NCBI GenBank assembly: GCA_015501585.1
Contig: JADNRY010000216.1
Coordinates: 39,682-103,681, forward strand
Direction of reading: 5' to 3'
DNA length: 64,000 bases
From: Rhodocollybia butyracea
Taxonomy: Eukaryota; Basidiomycota; Agaricomycetes; Agaricales; Omphalotaceae
The translations under genes were made by a program, and so were the position numbers. Positions 63,025 through 64,000 of this stretch are shown one piece after another (the first letter of the stretch is position 1; each line of letters begins with the position of its first letter). The notes below the pieces were generated by a model. It made no database searches. It saw only the letters and a program-made list of their open reading frames with translations, and was not told where the DNA came from.

Positions 63025-64000
63025 TCACAAGGTACCACCTGTGGAACTGGCTTCGCTAGAAGGAAGAAACAATGGATTTCGGGGATTGGGTACAAATGAC
63101 GGGGACACGATATCACGAGTCACTTCAGTAGCAGTCGATACCAGTTCCGTTGACACCTCCGATACCGTAGCACTCGCGTTATCCACAGCGGCTGTGGTCA
63201 GCATGCCACTGGATCGGTCGCCTTCACCGTCATCTTCTTCTTCGTCGACCTCACCCTCTTCAACGGTTGGGTTGAAACCAAAAATCTGTTCGTTGCTCAT
63301 GTATTCGATCTCTTCCATTGCCTCGGGCGGATGTTGGAGGACAGGTAAAGCAACGGCAGACGTAGGAAGCGAGGGCGATGGAGTGGCGATAGGGAATCCT
63401 GCTGGGCGAGACAGGTGGGGTTGAAGGCGAGGCGGGAGTATAGGACTTGATCTGCAGTTTCGACAGGAGGGAACGGATTGCTTCCCGCAAAGAAGGGTTT
63501 TGAGTGTCCCTTAACGTCTCTAAAGGGAAAAGCTCGGCACCCGATTCCACCACATCCCATAGTGGATTATCCTGTCATAATTGAACACTGGTTCCGAGGC
63601 GGAGATAATGGACTCAAACCCAGAATTACGAGATAGGTATGCACCATCCGCCTACTCAAGCTACGCTCCAGAAGACTCCGAACCTCGGGGAACTGGGAAT
63701 CAAAATCCTCCAACACCGTACGAAGAGCAACTTGGGCACGGGTAGCAGCGTTGGTAACGGTGGGAATGGCGATAGCAAGAACTGAAACGAGCCTCTCGGA
63801 ATAACGGAGAAGTCGCCATATCGCTAGAAGAAGTTCGAATTAAGTTGTAGATTCGGAAAAGCGGCTCGGCAACCTGCTGTTGGAAGCGCCATACGAAGTC
63901 GGTAAGGTTCAGCTGACGGAGCATGGATGCAAACTCCAGAGCTATCTTGCGCTCCTGCTGCAGGTGCCTCCTATCCGCCTGAAGTTCCTCGACCACTGGA
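63025..64000 (-). pseudogene. Zinc-cluster/coiled-coil family member 3 (partial, frameshifted)
   Basis: Runs off the window end; only the C-terminal half is seen. From 63996: VEELQADRRHLQQERKIALE, FASMLRQLNLTDFVWRFQQQ, then after a frameshift near 63785 AIPTVTNAATRAQVALRTVL and EDFDSQFPEVRSLLERSL. Then ESGAELFPLETLRDTQNPSL, a frameshift near 63405, and the end EEIEYMSNEQIFGFNPTVEE, an acidic run and SFVPNPRNPLFLPSSEASS. The terminal FVPNPxNPL motif is shared with member 1. At least two frameshifts in the visible part. Confidence 0.85.

Overview
This window is nuclear DNA from a filamentous basidiomycete, most likely an Agaricomycete. The evidence is genes with many short introns (about 50-70 bp, GT...AG), a Plavaka-type transposase, a PIF/Harbinger element with its companion DNA-binding gene, a chromodomain Ty3/gypsy retrotransposon, a DUF6698-like gene and a type I fungal fatty-acid-synthase fragment. 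It is an accessory, transposon-dominated region: I see no clearly intact housekeeping gene, no rRNA, no convincing tRNA and no CRISPR. Family names come from recognising motifs by eye; no database search was possible.

Layout. 0-3.4 kb: truncated Ty1/copia reverse transcriptase, then about 2.4 kb of unexplained non-coding DNA with direct repeats. 3.4-6.7 kb: decayed fatty acid synthase copy on the minus strand. 6.9-7.4 kb: fragment of a 2OG-Fe(II)-like protein. 7.5-13.95 kb: Plavaka transposase pseudogene split by a complete 3,505-bp Harbinger element (9915-13419; 3-bp target duplication CTA; long terminal inverted repeats). The Harbinger transposase is broken, but its three-exon companion gene is intact. 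14-15.4 kb: non-coding, repeats. 15.4-36 kb: a segmental array in which a block holding a minus-strand small-secreted-protein gene and a plus-strand unknown gene (here gene X) occurs about three times. The array has been invaded by a hAT-like 3,479-bp element (8-bp duplication AGAGCATT) carrying a DUF6698-like gene, and by a 535-bp Harbinger-type MITE (duplication TTA). Because the sister copies keep the empty sites, both insertions can be defined to the base. 37.8-38.8 kb: decayed MYND zinc-finger gene. 39-41 kb: AT-rich DNA.

41.2-49.7 kb: a full-length, young Ty3/gypsy chromovirus. Its two 640-bp LTRs differ at only about two positions by eye, and the target duplication is CAACC. Eleven bases at the predicted RNA start are complementary to bases just after the 5' LTR, the hallmark of Tf1/sushi-type self-priming. 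gag and pol are broken, and the integrase carries a 343-bp tandem duplication and has lost the segment that should hold its catalytic Glu. Between pol and the 3' LTR lies an intact two-exon antisense gene with its own TATA box, encoding a coiled-coil protein with a Zn(II)2Cys6-like cluster.

50-55.6 kb: copia remnants, duplicated scraps, a PRP4-kinase fragment and an inverted-repeat cluster. 56-64 kb: three members of an unrecognised family with a Zn2Cys6-like cysteine cluster, a long coiled coil and a conserved C-terminus. One member is nearly intact (minus), one decayed (plus), and one decayed and cut by the window end (minus).

The best candidates for something undescribed are the antisense zinc-cluster gene inside the chromovirus, the three-member zinc-cluster/coiled-coil family, and the modular secreted-protein family in the segmental array.
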